DNA from: Actinomadura sp. BRA 177 | Lineage (GTDB): Bacteria; Actinomycetota; Actinomycetes; Streptosporangiales; Streptosporangiaceae | Reading direction: 5' to 3' | NCBI RefSeq assembly: GCF_013372625.1 | Contig: NZ_JABXFD010000724.1 | Span: 1-64,000 of the forward strand | DNA length: 64,000 nucleotides | Shown: positions 49,625 to 57,943 of the stretch, one piece after another | How positions within the stretch are numbered: the first letter of the stretch is position 1 | Layout: every line of letters starts with the position of its first letter | Position numbers and translations under genes: made by a program | The notes under the pieces: model-generated | Databases searched by the model: none | Told to the model about the DNA's origin: nothing | Seen by the model: only the letters and a program-made list of their open reading frames with translations

Positions 49625-49855
49625 GCTGAAACATCTCCGCATCTCCGCATGTCCGCACTTGGGTGCGTGACCTGCGGTGATGTGTGCGGAGATGGGTTGG
49701 GTGGGGCTCTGGCCATCTCCGCAATCGGGGGTCCATCTCCGCAACCGTTGCGGAGTTGCGGAGATGGACGAAGACCGGTGGTGGTGACCTCCGCAGGTAT
49801 CACCGCAGGTCGGCGGTGGGTTTGCGGGGTTGCGGAGATGCGGAGATGTTTCAGC
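49625..49855. repeat. nested inverted repeats / iterons, candidate replication origin
   Basis: Outer arms 49625-49649 and 49831-49855 are a perfect 25 bp inverted repeat; inner arms 49669-49681 and 49799-49811 are a perfect 13 bp one. The decamer CATCTCCGCA or its complement recurs about eight or nine times (e.g. 49632, 49640, 49713, 49733; complement at 49685, 49757, 49831, 49839). The stretch lies directly downstream of the replication ATPase gene and upstream of xis. Iteron-like density beside replication genes suggests an origin or a regulator-binding region. No gene is credible here. Confidence 0.6.
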
Positions 49856-49870
49856 GGGTTTCGGTTCGGG

Positions 49871-51439
49871 TCACTGCTCATGGTGTTCGACCCAGAAGAC
49901 GTTGCGGTCGCCGCGGTCGTGCTTGCCGGAGCGGATGACGTAGTCGCCGCGCCAGCGTCCGGTCTGTCCGGTGAGCAGGCGTCCCAGGGCCAGCGGATTG
50001 GGCAGGCGGCCGGTGTGGGTGGTGATGAACTGGCCTTCCCACCGGTCGTGTTCGTCCAGGCCGATGCGGTCGGGTTCGCCGGAGCGGCGTAGCTCGGCAG
50101 CGGTCATCGGCTCGGCGCCGTGCAGGTCATGCCAGCAGGCCAGGAACGCGCGCCACCGAGTTTCGTCCTCGTCGATGTCGCGCACTTGGGCGGCGTTGGC
50201 CAGGAACCCGCCGATGCCGTGGTGGGTCAGGAACCCGCCGAGGGCTTGCGCCCATGGGGTGAATTGGCGCATCGAGACCGTGTCGGCGCGCGGGGCGCCA
50301 CTGCCCGTCCAGTCCAGGACCATCACCAGCAGGTGCCACAGAACGGTGAGCTGGTTGGCGGGCGCGGTGATCCACTGGTCAAGGTGCGGGATCCCGAAGC
50401 GGCTTTGGTCGCGTTGCTCGGGCCGGGGCATGTTGGGGTCCAGGTGCACCCGGACGGTGCGCGATGCCATGTCGCCACCGACTTGGAGGTTGTTGCCGGT
50501 GGCCATCCATAGCCGGTCGTTGACGGTGGCGATGTTGCGGGACGCGCCGAGCTGCCGGTCGGACCACACGCCGGCGGTGACCAGCAGTGCCAGGGTCGCG
50601 GAGTCGATGACGGTGCCCTCGGCGAGGTTGTCCCACACCACCACGCCCACCTGTTCGGCCAGGACGGCAGTGATGGACTTGCGGAGTTCTTCCTCGGTGT
50701 AGGCCCAGGGCATGACGCGCTGGCCGTAGAGCATGCCGGGACCGCCGGTCAGGATGGACTTCCCGGATGCGGGCATGGTCGCGTCGATCAGCGCGAACGG
50801 CGTCAGGGAGCGGGTGAAGTGCCGCAAGATCGGGGTGACCAGAAGCGCCACATAGTTCGCGCGGTCGGCGGCACTTGACCATGGGAAGTCGCGCAGGAAC
50901 CGGTTCAGCAGGAAGTCACGGGCACCGTTCACCTGTTCGGCGGTGGGCCGTTCGGGAACGGGTGGCAGCGCGACTTTGGAGGCCAGGTACAGGCCGGTGG
51001 CGGGGTCGTAGCCGGGGCGTTGCAGCAAGGTGCCGTCACGTCGCAGCACCGGCGCGCCGATCACGCCGCGCAGCGGGGCCAGGCCGGGCCAGGTCTTGCC
51101 GGCCAGCACTGACGACAGGATGTCGCGGGCCGGGGTGACCTCTTCCTCGAAGGTCTCGCTTGCGCCGTTGCCGGTCTTGCGGGACCGGACGCGGTAGACG
51201 TAGGCGTGTTCGGCCAGCAGGCCCGCGAGAGTGGCGGGGGTGATCGGGCTGGCGGTCACCGGGAGCGGTGAGTCTTCGTCGGCGGCCGGGGACGTCTGCC
51301 CGCCGGACACAGTCTCCATGTGCACCAACGATCCGGCGGACACGTAGGTGTCGGGCAGGGTGCCGCCGGCGAGTTCGGCTTTCAGGACGCGGATGGTTTC
51401 GGGGCCGGATCCCACCTGCAGGTGCGGCTTGGCGGTCAT
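49871..51439 (-). CDS. AAA+/SF3-like ATPase, putative replicative helicase of the element
   Basis: 522 aa. A P-loop variant DATMPASGKSILTG (about residue 218), Walker B strand VGVVVWDNLAEG (about 262), a sensor-1-like WMATGNNL (about 310) and a following Arg in ASRTVRVHLDP indicate an ATPase core of the helicase kind used by phage and plasmid replicators. The first 190 residues have no domain I recognise; the C-terminal part (from ADTVSMRQFTPWAQALGG) looks like a DNA-binding helical region. It overlaps the primase-polymerase gene by 4 bp and likely works with it at the adjacent repeat array. Confidence 0.8.
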   Translation of the reverse strand: MTAKPHLQVGSGPETIRVLKAELAGGTLPDTYVSAGSLVHMETVSGGQTSPAADEDSPLPVTASPITPATLAGLLAEHAYVYRVRSRKTGNGASETFEEEVTPARDILSSVLAGKTWPGLAPLRGVIGAPVLRRDGTLLQRPGYDPATGLYLASKVALPPVPERPTAEQVNGARDFLLNRFLRDFPWSSAADRANYVALLVTPILRHFTRSLTPFALIDATMPASGKSILTGGPGMLYGQRVMPWAYTEEELRKSITAVLAEQVGVVVWDNLAEGTVIDSATLALLVTAGVWSDRQLGASRNIATVNDRLWMATGNNLQVGGDMASRTVRVHLDPNMPRPEQRDQSRFGIPHLDQWITAPANQLTVLWHLLVMVLDWTGSGAPRADTVSMRQFTPWAQALGGFLTHHGIGGFLANAAQVRDIDEDETRWRAFLACWHDLHGAEPMTAAELRRSGEPDRIGLDEHDRWEGQFITTHTGRLPNPLALGRLLTGQTGRWRGDYVIRSGKHDRGDRNVFWVEHHEQ

Positions 51440-52371
51440 GCGGGCACGCTCCTAGGTCGTTGAGTGCCAGCGCGGAACCCGGACCGGACGGTCCGGCGGG
51501 CGGCCATCTCGGCCAGCCCGGTGCGCAGGGCGGCAGCGGTCAGCAGTTGTTCGGTGTCGTCGGGGTCCAGGGCGCCACCGGCCACCAGCTGGCCGAGGGC
51601 GACGGCGGCGCCGTACAGGGTGGCGTTACGGCGGCCCTCGGGCGCGGCGGCGAGCGCGTCCAGGCTGGCGGTGACCGCCTTGCCCAGGTAAGCGCCGCGG
51701 TGGCCGGTGGCCAGGTCGACCGTGACGGGGCGTTGCGCCGGCAGCGGCGCCGGTCGCAGCCGTTCGGCCAGCCAGCCCGGCAGCGGCGCTGGTGCCGGGG
51801 TGTGGATCGGGGCGTAGGCGCCGGTCCCGTCCGGCAGGTCGACAAAGGATCCGGGTCCGACGACGTATCCGCCGTCGCCGCGGGTGTCGACCTTCCAGCC
51901 CAGCCCGTTGCCGCGGTCGTCGGAGGTGTTGGTCAGCCGGATTCCGTCGGGTGCGGTGAAGTACAAGTGGAACCCGCCGCGCCGGGTGCGGACGTGGAAG
52001 GTCTCCAGCGGCATCGCCTCGCCCGCCTGTTCGCACACCAGCGCGAACACGTCGGCGCCGTCGTTGACGCCGGGCAGCGCCCACCGAGGCGGCGGGCGTT
52101 CGCCGGGCTTGGGCATGTCCAGGTCGATCACCAGCAGACCGGACGGGCCGCACGCAATCCCGATGTTGTAGGGGCGCCGCGCCCATATCCGCCGGATCAC
52201 GTCGGGGTCTGTGGTGGCCGTACGCGTCCACCGCACCCCGTGGGGCGGTTCCTTGTCACCGGGCGCAAGCGGGAAGACGTGCCAGCCGCGCGCGGCGGCG
52301 GCCAGCGCGTACCGCATCAGCACGGCGGCGCCGGGCCGCGAGGATGCGTGCGGCGGTGCGGGTTCGGTCAC
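51436..52371 (-). CDS. bifunctional DNA primase/polymerase (prim-pol)
   Basis: 311 aa. The prim-pol (AEP-like) domain covers the first 200 residues: RGWHVFPLAPGDKEP, the DxD metal motif in LLVIDLDMP (about 84), the His in GFHLYFTAP, and WKVDTRGDGGYVVGPGS with the third acidic residue. The C-terminal helical part is variable. Such proteins start replication in several AICEs. The gene overlaps its neighbours on both sides by 4 bp, so expression is coupled to the methyltransferase and the ATPase. Confidence 0.92.
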   Translation of the reverse strand: MTEPAPPHASSRPGAAVLMRYALAAAARGWHVFPLAPGDKEPPHGVRWTRTATTDPDVIRRIWARRPYNIGIACGPSGLLVIDLDMPKPGERPPPRWALPGVNDGADVFALVCEQAGEAMPLETFHVRTRRGGFHLYFTAPDGIRLTNTSDDRGNGLGWKVDTRGDGGYVVGPGSFVDLPDGTGAYAPIHTPAPAPLPGWLAERLRPAPLPAQRPVTVDLATGHRGAYLGKAVTASLDALAAAPEGRRNATLYGAAVALGQLVAGGALDPDDTEQLLTAAALRTGLAEMAARRTVRSGFRAGTQRPRSVPA

Positions 52372-53519
52372 GCCGCTGCCCCCTCACCAGTAGGCAGGAC
52401 GAACAGGTCGAGTTGTGGTGAGGCCGGACAGTCCAGACCGGACCGGGTGTGCGGGGTGGCCGGGCGGGTGTGGCCGTAGACCTCGGTGAGGCGTTGCCAG
52501 ACGGCGGGCTGCCAGGGGCGGCGGGTGGCGGCGCCGAGGACGGCGGCGGCCATGACCGGGGGTACGGCGTCGGCGATGCGCTGGAATCGGGATGAGCGTG
52601 ACCCTTGCCAGGGGTAGTCGGACGGGAAGGTTTGCAACCGTCCGGCGTCGTGGTCGGTGAGGCGTCCGGCGACGGGTCCGAGGTCGGTGCGGTACCAGGT
52701 GCGGGCGCCGTTGCCGGTCAGTGACAGTGCGGGCCGGTCGGCGGCGAACTCGTTGCCGCCGGAGGTGCGGCGGTTGCCGCGGGTGTTGACTCGCACGCCG
52801 TCCGGCCAGCCGCGGGCGGCGGCCATCGACGTCAGCGGGAACGGCGTAATCGGGTTGGGCGGCCGGTCGGTTGGGCCGGGGCCGAACCGGTGGCAGTCCC
52901 ACCGGTCCCGGTAGGGCAGGCCGGTCAGGTCGGGGGCGCCGTCGCGGGTGGCGATCAGGAACACGCGGGTGCGGCGGGTGGCGGCGCCGAAGTCGTCGGC
53001 GCGCAACGTCAGCACGGTGCAGGCGTCCCACCGGTGGCAGGCGGCCAACTCGGCGGCGAACTCTCGCCAGATGCCGGCGACGGCGGGCACCTGTTCGGCC
53101 ACCACCCAACGCAGATTCGGCGCGTCGAGCGCAACGTCGAGGGCTTCCAGCACCAGCGCGGTACGCGGGTCGGCGACCTCGGCGCCGATGCCGTCCAGGG
53201 TCCGGCGCGGGTGGTGGCTGTCGGCGAGGTGCTCGACGGCGGTCAGGACGGTGGCGTAGTCGGTGCGGCCCGACCGTTTGCCGGACGCGGCGTAGGTGGG
53301 GCAGGGCGGTCCGGAGATCCATCCCTCGGCGTCGGCGAGGCGGGCGGGGTCGAGGGCGCGCACGTCGGCTTGCACGCGGGGGTGCCCGGCGGCGTGGGCG
53401 GTGCGGCAGGCGTCGGGGTTGGTCTCGTAGCCGAGGGTGGGGGCGAGGCCGATCATGCGGGCGCCCTCGGACAGGCCACCGGCGCCGGCGAACCCCTCCA
53501 ACACGGTCATGTGGGTCAT
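52368..53519 (-). CDS. C5 cytosine DNA methyltransferase
   Basis: 383 aa. Motif I is EGFAGAGGLSEGAR, motif IV with the catalytic Cys is ISGPPCPTYAASGKR (about residue 73), motif VI is AEQVP in place of ENV, motif VIII RRTRVFLIA, and motifs IX-X SLTGNGARTWYR..LQTFPSDYPW..QRIADAVPP. No restriction enzyme gene is nearby, so it is an orphan enzyme: it could protect the element against host restriction or regulate its own replication. Its start lies inside the stop of the zinc-ribbon gene (4 bp overlap). Confidence 0.93.
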   Translation of the reverse strand: MTHMTVLEGFAGAGGLSEGARMIGLAPTLGYETNPDACRTAHAAGHPRVQADVRALDPARLADAEGWISGPPCPTYAASGKRSGRTDYATVLTAVEHLADSHHPRRTLDGIGAEVADPRTALVLEALDVALDAPNLRWVVAEQVPAVAGIWREFAAELAACHRWDACTVLTLRADDFGAATRRTRVFLIATRDGAPDLTGLPYRDRWDCHRFGPGPTDRPPNPITPFPLTSMAAARGWPDGVRVNTRGNRRTSGGNEFAADRPALSLTGNGARTWYRTDLGPVAGRLTDHDAGRLQTFPSDYPWQGSRSSRFQRIADAVPPVMAAAVLGAATRRPWQPAVWQRLTEVYGHTRPATPHTRSGLDCPASPQLDLFVLPTGEGAAA

Positions 53520-53869
53520 GCGGCGTCCTCGGGCAGGATGATCCGTCCCTCGGGCGTGAGCACGAACTCGTGCCCGTGCTCGCACGTCCACAGGTCGCCG
53601 AGGGCGTCGGGGGCGAGCGCGGCCCAGCACGTCACCTCGGTGCGGCAGGACGGGCAGTCCGGGCCGTCGAGGACGGGCCAGCGGACGGCGGGGATGGAGA
53701 AGTCGGCGGGGCAGGCGCGGCAGCGCCACACGTTGACCTCGGCGCCGTCGGCGAGGGTGGCCGGGCCGATCCATGCCACGTCGGCAGGGCGCTGGCAGGT
53801 GGGGCAGTCGGGCGCGGCCAGCATGGGCCATTGCTCGACGGGCGGGAGTTCGGGCGGGCTGTGCGTCAT
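53516..53869 (-). CDS. zinc-ribbon hypothetical protein
   Basis: 117 aa with repeated CxxC knuckles: CPTCQRPADV, WRCRACPADF, CPSCRTEVTCW and WTCEHGHEF, giving two or three treble-clef or ribbon units. No other motif. First gene of a coupled chain with the methyltransferase, prim-pol and ATPase. AAGGAGG stands nine to fifteen bases before the ATG. May bind DNA; function unknown. Confidence 0.8.
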   Translation of the reverse strand: MTHSPPELPPVEQWPMLAAPDCPTCQRPADVAWIGPATLADGAEVNVWRCRACPADFSIPAVRWPVLDGPDCPSCRTEVTCWAALAPDALGDLWTCEHGHEFVLTPEGRIILPEDAA

Positions 53870-53894
53870 GATGGAAGGTGCCTCCTTCTAGGGA

Positions 53895-53969
53895 CCTCGT
53901 TGGGGTCCGTGATCGGTTGGGGGTGCGGCTCTCGGCGGCGTGCTTGGTGGCTTGTGCGCCGAGGGCCGC
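53895..53969 (-). repeat. AICE leader repeat, copy B
   Basis: Shares with copy D a run of about 35 identical bases around GGCGGCGTGCTTGGTGG and TGTGCGCCGAGG, and with copy C the CTCGTTGGGGT..CGTGATCGG part. The minus-strand RNA can pair CTCGGCG with CGCCGAG. It lies 26-100 bases before the start of the zinc-ribbon/methyltransferase/replication unit. Confidence 0.85.
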
Positions 53970-53996
53970 TTTTGCGTCCAGGGCGGGCGCGTCTCC

Positions 53997-54267
53997 TCAC
54001 TGGCGGTGGCGGTTGGTGTTCTTGAGGTGGGTCCAGATGCGGCGGCCGGGTCGGAGTTGGGCGCCCTTGCCGCTGCAGCGGTTGCAGTAGCGCCAGGCGC
54101 GGCCGGACGGGGAGCGGAACCGGCCGGCGCCGTCGCATTTACGGCACGCCCGATACGGCCAGATGACGCAGTGGGGACAGGTAGCCGGCGGCGGCCAGGA
54201 CGGCGAACAGCAACCACGCGCCGAGGTTGAGGCCGGTGTCGCTAGCGGTGGCGAGCAGGGGGCTCAA
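53997..54267 (-). pseudogene. small membrane + zinc-ribbon protein, frameshifted
   Basis: Reading from a TTG at 54267 (AGGAGG five bases before) gives a membrane helix, MSPLLATASDTGLNLGAWLL then FAVLAAAGYL, after which the frame breaks. The next frame encodes CVIWPYRACRKCDGAGRF, SPSGRAWRYCNRCSGKGAQ and RRIWTHLKNTNRHRQ, ending at 53997. I recognise this fused pattern as a common small AICE protein. The span is 271 nt, one base too many; removing one C from the CCCC at 54173-54176 restores an 89 aa protein. It may be a true mutation or a homopolymer sequencing error. Confidence 0.7.
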
Positions 54268-54306
54268 AGGTGCCTCCTAGGGCGGTTTTTGGCATGGGTG
54301 CAGGTA

Positions 54307-54398
54307 GGGGCCGCTAGATGCTTGATCGCTGGTGGCGTGGGGTGTGGGTCGCTAGCCGGGCCGCTAGGTCTAGCGGTGGGGGCCGCTAGACCTAGCGG
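54307..54398. repeat. CCGCTAG repeat cluster, candidate clt (conjugative transfer) site
   Basis: Directly after the FtsK/TraB-type gene (stop at 54411). Direct repeats of GGGCCGCTAG at 54308-54317, 54358-54367 and 54380-54389, a variant GTCGCTAG at 54348, and complementary CTAGCGG units. The blocks 54361-54376 and 54383-54398 are reverse complements and can form a 16 bp stem with a 6 nt loop. In Streptomyces conjugation, TraB binds short repeated words in a clt locus near traB; position and structure fit this. Confidence 0.55.
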
Positions 54399-54410
54399 GC
54401 CGGTCGGGTG

Positions 54411-56672
54411 TCACGGGGCGGTGTTGCCGTGGCTGTCGAGGGCGTCGCGGATGTGCGCGGCGGTGATGCCGCGGCGGTTGCCGCCCTTGCCGGTTTCGTC
54501 CTGTCCCCAAATCTGTCCGGTGGCGACGCCGTAGGGCTTGAGGGCGGCGGCCAGGTGCTTGGCCTTGCCGGTCGGGTCGAGGTCGCCCCATGCGCCGTAG
54601 GCGGTGGGGCGTAGGTCGGCGAGGCGGGTCACGATGGTCTCGGACCACACCTTGTCTTCGCCGGGCAGCAGGACGGCGGCGATGTCGTCCAGCAGCGAGG
54701 AACCGTCCTCGGCGGTTGGGGTGGTGTCCTCGCCGGCGGCGTAGCCGGTGAGGGTTCCGGCGGTCTTGCGGGCGGCGCGGGCGCGGTCGGCGATGCGGTC
54801 GGCGGTGGGGCCGTTGAGGTAGTAGCCGCGGGCGATCTGGGGTTCGTCGGCCTCTCCAGCGAGGTAGCCGATGCCGCGGTCTTGCTTGGTGAAGGTGGTG
54901 GCGCGGATCCCGTTCTTGTACATCGAGGTGCCGAGGATCATGTCGTTTTCGAGCTGGCCCATGACCCGTAGGCAGAACCGGATGCCCACGTTCGCCGAGA
55001 TTCCGGTCGGCAACGAGTCCTTGTCCGGGCGTTGTGTGGCGAGCAGCAGGATGACGCCGAGGGCGCGGCCACGCTTGATGATCGCGGTGGCCAGTTCGCC
55101 GGCCTCTTTGCCGTATTCGGGGTGGGAGAACAGCTCTTGGCACTCGTCCACCACGAACACCAGCGGCCCGAGACCGTAGGTGGTGGAGGCGGCCAGTTGC
55201 GGGGTGACCTTGTTCTCGGGACGGACGTCCTTGGGCAGTCCGGCCAGCGTCTTGGCGCGGCGCTCCAGGTCCTTGTAGACCTCGCGGAGCGAGGCGAGGC
55301 ACTCGCCGATGGTGGTGTCGTCGGGGCCGCTCCCGTAGTGGTGGGCGACCTTCTCGGCGAAGTCCAGGTCACCGGTGCCCTTGAGTTCGAACACCCGAAG
55401 CTGCGCGGTCGGGTCGAGGGCCGCGGCCAGTAGCGGCACCTTGAGCGCGAACGTCTTGCCGGCGCCGGGCATGGCGCCGATCAGCATGTTGGCATACATC
55501 AGGGTGAGCGTGACCGGGCGTCCGCGCTGGTCGGTGCCGAACGGGATGGCCTTGAACACGTCCGCGGCGGCGCCGGTCTTGGCCAGCGGCCACACCGGCG
55601 GGCGTACCTGGTTCATGTCCTGGTCACCGACCCACAGCACCAGCCGTCCGGCGTGCTGGTGGTGGGCGGGTTCGGGCCACACGCAGCCCAGCGGACGGCG
55701 CAGGCCGGAGGCGAGGCGGTCGCGGCGTTCCATGATGTCGGTAGCGGTCACGCCGTACGGGAGATCGACCTCGGCGCGCCAGCCGGGACCATCGCGGGTG
55801 ATCGGCGCGGGGAAGGTGATCCCGGATCCGCCCTTGCCGACCGCCTTGTTGATCTCGGCGTTGCCGAGCGCGGCCAGCGCCCGCACCACGATTTCCGAGG
55901 TGAGCTTGGGCGCCTTGGTCGAGACAACCGCGGTGTCCAGGATGCGGCGGTCGGTCGGCGTGCCGATCCACCCGAGCAGGAACACCAGCGCGGCCAGGAC
56001 GGCGGTTTGGGTGACGCCGCCAGCGGCGGCCACCGACACGGCGGCCAGCCCGCCACCGACCACACCGGCGCCGGTCACCATGAGGCGGGCGCGGACGCGG
56101 TCGTTGCGCTCACTCATCAGCTTCAAGTACGCCTCGTCGTTGCGGCGGTCGATGGCGTGTGTACGCAGCGGCCGGGCGTCCATGTCGAACGTCCACCGCC
56201 ACGTGCCGGCCACCACCCGGAACAGGCCACGGGGCGAGCGTCCGGCCAGCCGCAAGCTGTAGAGCGGGATGCGGGCGGCGTGGTAGCCGGTGACGTGGCT
56301 GGCGTAGCCGACCGCCCACCGGACGGTGGCGCGTGCCTCGCTGCGGTCGCGCAGCCACGGCGCGATGATCGGGCGTCGCTGCGCACGCTCACCGGTCATC
56401 CGGCGGGCGCGCACGTCCGGCCGGAACGTGTCGGGACGGTCCACCAGCACGCGGCCCTCTAGCGCGTCGCCGTCGTCCGTGCCGTCGTCCTCGGCGCCGT
56501 CGCCGGACGGGACGGGCGCGGGCGGGTCGGTCGGCGGGGTGCCGTTGCCGGCGCCGTTCGGTGCGGTGGCCGGGGCGTCGAGGGCGGGCGACGGGTCGGT
56601 GTCGGCGCTCGGGTCGGTGTGCTTGACGGGCAGGTGTACGACCTCGCCCATGGCTTTGGCGTGGCTCATCAC
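54411..56672 (-). CDS. FtsK/SpoIIIE-type conjugative DNA translocase (TraB/TraSA-like)
   Basis: 753 aa. A Pro/Asp-rich N-terminus of about 90 residues is followed by a region with two membrane helices (RLMVTGAGVVGGGLAAVSVAA and LAALVFLLGWIGTP). The motor domain has Walker A IGAMPGAGKTFALK (about 400) and Walker B LGPLVFVVDECQELF (about 500), with RALGVILLLATQRPDKDSLP. The C-terminal winged helix (SETIVTRLADLRPTAYGAW onwards, RGITAAHI) likely reads the recognition repeats. It pumps double-stranded DNA to the recipient in mycelial mating. Overlaps the DUF2637 gene by 4 bp. Confidence 0.94.
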   Translation of the reverse strand: MMSHAKAMGEVVHLPVKHTDPSADTDPSPALDAPATAPNGAGNGTPPTDPPAPVPSGDGAEDDGTDDGDALEGRVLVDRPDTFRPDVRARRMTGERAQRRPIIAPWLRDRSEARATVRWAVGYASHVTGYHAARIPLYSLRLAGRSPRGLFRVVAGTWRWTFDMDARPLRTHAIDRRNDEAYLKLMSERNDRVRARLMVTGAGVVGGGLAAVSVAAAGGVTQTAVLAALVFLLGWIGTPTDRRILDTAVVSTKAPKLTSEIVVRALAALGNAEINKAVGKGGSGITFPAPITRDGPGWRAEVDLPYGVTATDIMERRDRLASGLRRPLGCVWPEPAHHQHAGRLVLWVGDQDMNQVRPPVWPLAKTGAAADVFKAIPFGTDQRGRPVTLTLMYANMLIGAMPGAGKTFALKVPLLAAALDPTAQLRVFELKGTGDLDFAEKVAHHYGSGPDDTTIGECLASLREVYKDLERRAKTLAGLPKDVRPENKVTPQLAASTTYGLGPLVFVVDECQELFSHPEYGKEAGELATAIIKRGRALGVILLLATQRPDKDSLPTGISANVGIRFCLRVMGQLENDMILGTSMYKNGIRATTFTKQDRGIGYLAGEADEPQIARGYYLNGPTADRIADRARAARKTAGTLTGYAAGEDTTPTAEDGSSLLDDIAAVLLPGEDKVWSETIVTRLADLRPTAYGAWGDLDPTGKAKHLAAALKPYGVATGQIWGQDETGKGGNRRGITAAHIRDALDSHGNTAP

Positions 56673-57943
56673 TGGGTGTCCCCCTCGGCGGCGTCCTCGG
56701 CGTCGGACGGGTTGGCGGTCGAGTCGGTGGCGGGTTCGGTCTTGAGGCGGGCCAGCAGGGCGCCGACGCGGGCGTTACCGGCGCTCTGTCCGGCCTCGCG
56801 CAGCCGGATGGCCAGCGCGTTGCGGGTCAAGGGCTGACGGTCCTTGGCGAGGTCGGCGGCGATGCGCCGTCCGAGCGGCATAAGGTCCTCGACGTCCGGC
56901 GGTGGCGCGGCGGTCTTGCGGGACCGGGGGGCGGACGGTCCACCGGTGCGGCCGGTGGACCGTGCGGCGCCGGTCCGCTTGCGCGTCCGGGACGGCGTGG
57001 CGGACGGTCCGGTGTCGGTCCGGATGGACGGTCCGGCGTCGAGGGCCGGGCGGTCCACCGCCGACAGGTCGGGACGGTCCTCGGACGGTCCACCGGACGG
57101 CGCACCGTTGCTCTCGGCGGCGGTGAGTTCGCCGAGCCGGTACAGGGCACGGACGCGGCGCGGTGCGTTGCGGCGCCATGCCCACCGGCCGTAGGTGTCC
57201 TGTAGGTCGGTCAGGGCCAGGAGGCGGGCGCGTTCGCGGGCGAGCGCGTCGGGGTAGGAGCGGATCTCCCACAGCACCATGCGGCGCCACAGCTTCATGG
57301 TGGGCCAGGGGGCGAGGATCCACCGGGACGTGCGGATTCCGTCCATGCGGGTTCCGGCGGCGATGCCGGCGCGGATCCGGATCACGTGCGCGGCGATCTC
57401 GACGGCGATGACCCACAGCGCGGGCAGGACGGCGTGTGCGACCTTGCCGAACACGCCGTGTTCGCCGGCGATGTTGAGGTAGACCGTTGCGGCGGTCAGT
57501 GCCCACGGGATGAACCGCAGCCAGCGAATCCGCATGTCCAGCCGCGCCAACACGATGTCGAGGGCGGCGAAGATAGCAATGCCCAGGTCGATACCGAGGG
57601 GCACCGTCCAGGCCAGCCGACCGAACGACGGCCGGGACGCCTCGGCGACGGCGGCGAAGCTGTTGACGAATCCCAGCAGGCCCAGGACGGCCACCAGCGC
57701 GGCCACCACGGCGACCGCGGTGAACTCGCTGCTGGTCAGCGCGCGTCCTCTCGGCGAGGCGCCCGCCGAGGTGTCCGGGGTGCGCTCGGCGCCGTCGAGG
57801 TCGGCGGCGGTCGGGGTCTCGTTGGGGTGCGTGATCGGTCGGGTGGGCGCGGGAACCTCGGCGGCGTGCTTGGTGGGCGTGGTGGTGGATGCGCCGAGGG
57901 CCGCGGCCAGGGGCGCGGGCGTGTGGTGGTTGAGCGTGGTCAT
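56669..57943 (-). CDS. DUF2637 membrane protein (Spd-like), AICE
   Basis: 424 aa. Start at ATG 57943 (MTTLNHHTPAP) with GGGAGG upstream. Residues about 70-220 hold four membrane helices (SSEFTAVAVVAALVAVLGLLGF, WTVPLGIDLGIAIFAALDIVL, FIPWALTAATVYLNIA, AVLPALWVIAVEIAAHVI), the DUF2637 pattern found with plasmid spread genes. The C-terminal 200 residues are disordered (Arg/Ser/Pro/Thr-rich) and end in a winged-helix-like segment (LTRNALAIRLREAGQSAGNARVGALLARL). The N-terminal 50 codons include leader repeat copy C in frame. Confidence 0.88.
   Translation of the reverse strand: MTTLNHHTPAPLAAALGASTTTPTKHAAEVPAPTRPITHPNETPTAADLDGAERTPDTSAGASPRGRALTSSEFTAVAVVAALVAVLGLLGFVNSFAAVAEASRPSFGRLAWTVPLGIDLGIAIFAALDIVLARLDMRIRWLRFIPWALTAATVYLNIAGEHGVFGKVAHAVLPALWVIAVEIAAHVIRIRAGIAAGTRMDGIRTSRWILAPWPTMKLWRRMVLWEIRSYPDALARERARLLALTDLQDTYGRWAWRRNAPRRVRALYRLGELTAAESNGAPSGGPSEDRPDLSAVDRPALDAGPSIRTDTGPSATPSRTRKRTGAARSTGRTGGPSAPRSRKTAAPPPDVEDLMPLGRRIAADLAKDRQPLTRNALAIRLREAGQSAGNARVGALLARLKTEPATDSTANPSDAEDAAEGDTQ
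57817..57905 (-). repeat. AICE leader repeat, copy C (within 5' coding part of DUF2637 gene)
   Basis: Carries GGCGGCGTGCTTGGTGG, GTGATCGGTCGGGTGGG and TCTCGTTGGGGTGC, with a 12-base insertion compared with copies B and D. Unlike the others it lies 40-125 bases inside the reading frame, where it encodes TKHAAEVPAPTRPITHPNE. Confidence 0.75.
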
